Shown here piece after piece: positions 19,400 through 20,681 of a stretch of DNA of 20,681 bases. The DNA is from Planctomycetota bacterium (GTDB lineage: Bacteria > Planctomycetota > Phycisphaerae > UBA1845), in the NCBI GenBank assembly GCA_022567365.1, contig JADFHG010000003.1, positions 1 to 20,681 on the forward strand, written 5' to 3'. The notes beneath the pieces were generated by a model that saw nothing but the letters and a program-made list of their open reading frames with translations, made no database searches and was not told where the DNA came from. Both the position numbers and the translations under genes were made by a program. How positions within the stretch are numbered: the first letter of the stretch is position 1; every line of letters begins with the position of its first letter.

Positions 19400-19456
19400 C
19401 GCCCGCCCGTCCCATGGTTAGATCGGTTCAGCCTGCGGCATAGCACACGCCACACG

Positions 19457-20050
19457 CTATTCCACTTTTTCCAGTTTCCAATATTCGACCTCGACCGGCG
19501 TTGACCGGCCGAAGATCGAAACGATAACGTTCACGATACCGCGGCGCTCGTCGACACCGTCGACTTCGCCCTCGTAGCTCTCGAACGCACCATCGATGAT
19601 CTTGACAATGTCGCCCTTGACCATGTTGAGACCGGAAAGACCGACGTCGTCCTCGGTCTTCTCTGAGGCGGCCAACATGGCCTCGACGTCGTGGGCCGCC
19701 ATGCTCGTGGGCTTTCGATCGGAGCCGATGAAGTCGCCGACCCCGCTGGTCTCCTTGACCAGGAACCACACGCCTTCCGGAATGGCGCCGTCTTCCTCAC
19801 AGGCCATCTCGACAAACACATACCCGGGATACAGCTTCCGCTCGAGGATCTTGAGCACCCCGTTGCGCATCTTCTTTTCCGGCACGGAAGGGACGAGCAC
19901 CCGTCCGATATGATTCTCAAGACCCTCGATTTGAACCTTGCGCTCCAGCGCGCTACGCACCCGCTCCTCGCGGTTGGAAGCCACGCGCAGGACGTACCAT
20001 TTCATGCCGGTGGGCGTCGAGCTGGATGGTGGCGACGGTGTCTCGGTCAT
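19457..20050 (-). CDS. nusG: NusG, transcription termination/antitermination factor
   Basis: NusG binds the clamp of RNA polymerase, suppresses pausing, assists Rho, and can bridge to the ribosome through S10. The 197-residue product has a short Pro/Ser/Thr-rich leader. The NGN domain begins at MKWYVLRVASNREE (from residue 16) and includes the KLYPGYVFV segment. A linker follows, then a C-terminal KOW domain beginning near VKGDIVKI and ending KLEKVE. The length is normal for the family. The ATG lies 5 bases after the secE stop, and AGGA just upstream could serve as a binding site. The internal Met16, exactly at the NGN boundary, is an alternative start. The partners RpoB and RpoC are encoded downstream, and S10 further on. 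Confidence 0.96.
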   Translation of the reverse strand: MTETPSPPSSSTPTGMKWYVLRVASNREERVRSALERKVQIEGLENHIGRVLVPSVPEKKMRNGVLKILERKLYPGYVFVEMACEEDGAIPEGVWFLVKETSGVGDFIGSDRKPTSMAAHDVEAMLAASEKTEDDVGLSGLNMVKGDIVKIIDGAFESYEGEVDGVDERRGIVNVIVSIFGRSTPVEVEYWKLEKVE

Positions 20051-20055
20051 GGATC

Positions 20056-20526
20056 CTACGTCTTCAGAACGTTGATAAGGGTGAACATCGTCTTGAAGGT
20101 GAAGTCGACGACGAACAACAGGACCGCGAGGAGAAACGTGAAGAGTACGACGACTTTCGTCGACCCGATCACTTCCCGCCGCGTGGACCAGCTCACCTTC
20201 TTCATCTCGCCTTCGGTGGCGATCATGAAATCACTCGTCTTGCGGTGCGAATAAACGATCCACCACAGAACAGCCCCGCAAACCACGGCAACCACTATGG
20301 GGATTCCCTTGGTGACCAGCAGCTCCGCGCCACCCTGCCCCGAACCGAAGCTGGAAAGCTCGTCATGCAGAGACCAGACCCCCCAAGCGAGAAGCACACC
20401 GAGCCCCATCGCCGTACCGTTGCGGGTCTTCGTCCCCTGCTCGGGCTTGTACCGCTCGAAGGTTCCACGGCCGGCGCGGCCCGGCTGCGAGCTGCCGCGT
20501 GCTTCACTAGCATCCATCTCGGCCAT
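20056..20526 (-). CDS. secE: SecE, preprotein translocase subunit
   Basis: SecE is the small essential membrane subunit of the SecYEG channel, clamping the two halves of SecY. The 156-residue product has a charged, Ser/Gly-rich N-terminus of about 35 residues. Two hydrophobic segments follow, near residues 40-58 and 70-92. Then comes the conserved amphipathic stretch with EMKKVSW, the typical SecE signature, and a final membrane helix (residues ~120-150). Three membrane segments match the longer, E. coli-like form rather than the one-helix form. The start is ATG at 20524-20526 because AGAGGT sits 6 bases upstream; the frame stays open further upstream, but that part runs into the tRNA and encodes tRNA sequence. 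It lies 5 bases before nusG, the usual secE-nusG pairing. Confidence 0.95.
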   Translation of the reverse strand: MAEMDASEARGSSQPGRAGRGTFERYKPEQGTKTRNGTAMGLGVLLAWGVWSLHDELSSFGSGQGGAELLVTKGIPIVVAVVCGAVLWWIVYSHRKTSDFMIATEGEMKKVSWSTRREVIGSTKVVVLFTFLLAVLLFVVDFTFKTMFTLINVLKT

Positions 20527-20532
20527 CGTGTT

Positions 20533-20538
20533 ACCTCT
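20533..20538 (-). promoter_or_regulatory. Ribosome binding site of secE
   Basis: The minus strand reads AGAGGT here, 6 bases before the ATG at 20524-20526. This decides the start, since the open frame continues back into the tRNA gene. Confidence 0.7.
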
Positions 20539-20615
20539 ATCTTCCGCGGGATCGATTGCGCAACAGCACCGAAAACCCGCCTCGAGCTTCCCGGCGATAC
20601 CACACCACACCACAC

Positions 20616-20681
20616 CAGGAGCGGAGGGACTCGAACCCCCAACCGCCGGTTTTGGAAACCGCTGCTCTGCCAAATTGAGCT
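20616..20681 (-). tRNA. trpT: tRNA-Trp (anticodon CCA), 5' end cut by the window edge
   Basis: Read on the minus strand the sequence folds as a tRNA from position 9 to the discriminator base. The D stem is GCTC/GAGC. The anticodon loop is TTCCAAA, with CCA at 20653-20655. The T stem is GGGGG/CCCTC with loop TTCGAGT. The 3' acceptor strand is CGCTCCT followed by G73. Bases 1-8 lie outside the window. No CCA tail is encoded: GTG follows G73, so CCA would have to be added after transcription. The top anticodon-stem pair appears as G27 opposite G43, a mismatch. A tRNA-Trp just before secE is a common bacterial arrangement, often with tuf further upstream, so tuf may lie just beyond the edge. Confidence 0.95.

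Noticed and set aside
20598..20616. ACCAC tandem repeat beside the tRNA 3' end
   Set aside because: It is only about four 5-bp units, too short and simple to assign a function; no attachment-site duplicate of the tRNA end is visible in the window.
20527..20673. N-terminal extension of SecE reaching into the tRNA
   Set aside because: The added residues are translated tRNA-Trp sequence, and a good ribosome binding site precedes the internal ATG at 20524-20526.

Overview
The window is one long, uniformly oriented block of translation and transcription genes, all on the minus strand. Read in the direction of transcription (right to left) it holds: a tRNA-Trp cut by the right edge, secE, nusG, rplK, rplA, rplJ, rplL, rpoB, a GNAT-type acetyltransferase gene, rpoC, rpsL, a bioY-type gene, rpsG, fusA, a 563-base non-coding gap with a strong candidate promoter, then rpsJ, rplC, rplD, rplW, rplB and rpsS. 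The rpsS stop lies 9 bases from the left edge, so the S10 operon continues outside. I support no plus-strand gene; the long plus-strand open frames are antisense shadows of GC-rich coding sequence.

The organism is a GC-rich bacterium. From remembered family sequences, the L4, L23, L3, L2 and EF-G proteins look most like those of Planctomycetota (possibly Phycisphaerae-like). Examples are the KLYRQKGTGNAR and RNIPKT segments of L4, the EKGTHQ start of L23, the GGHADTGTG loop of L3 and the GTTTTDF switch region of EF-G. This assignment is inference; the window has no rRNA to test it.

The gene order is the ancestral secE-nusG-rplKAJL-rpoBC / rpsL-rpsG-fusA / S10 arrangement, and the products work together. 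SecE is part of the Sec translocon. NusG binds the polymerase built from RpoB and RpoC. L11, L1, L10 and L12 form the L1 arm and the factor-binding stalk on which EF-G acts. S12 and S7 shape decoding. The S10-operon proteins build both subunits. tuf is absent between fusA and rpsJ.

The unusual points are two guest genes inside otherwise near-invariant gene pairs: a GNAT acetyltransferase between rpoB and rpoC, and a BioY-like biotin-transporter S component between rpsL and rpsG. Each has its own oddity. The GNAT carries a 15-residue insert in its acetyl-CoA-binding loop, and BioY has Ala in place of the expected ligand-binding Asp. Other points are Arg88 in S12 (the residue of a classical streptomycin-resistance allele), three consecutive hairpins between rplL and rpoB, twin TTGATCAA palindromes between rplJ and rplL, a TTG start for rplK, and the clear promoter for the S10 operon. 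I found no mobile element, CRISPR array or defence system. This is mainly a housekeeping region with a few lineage-specific modifications.
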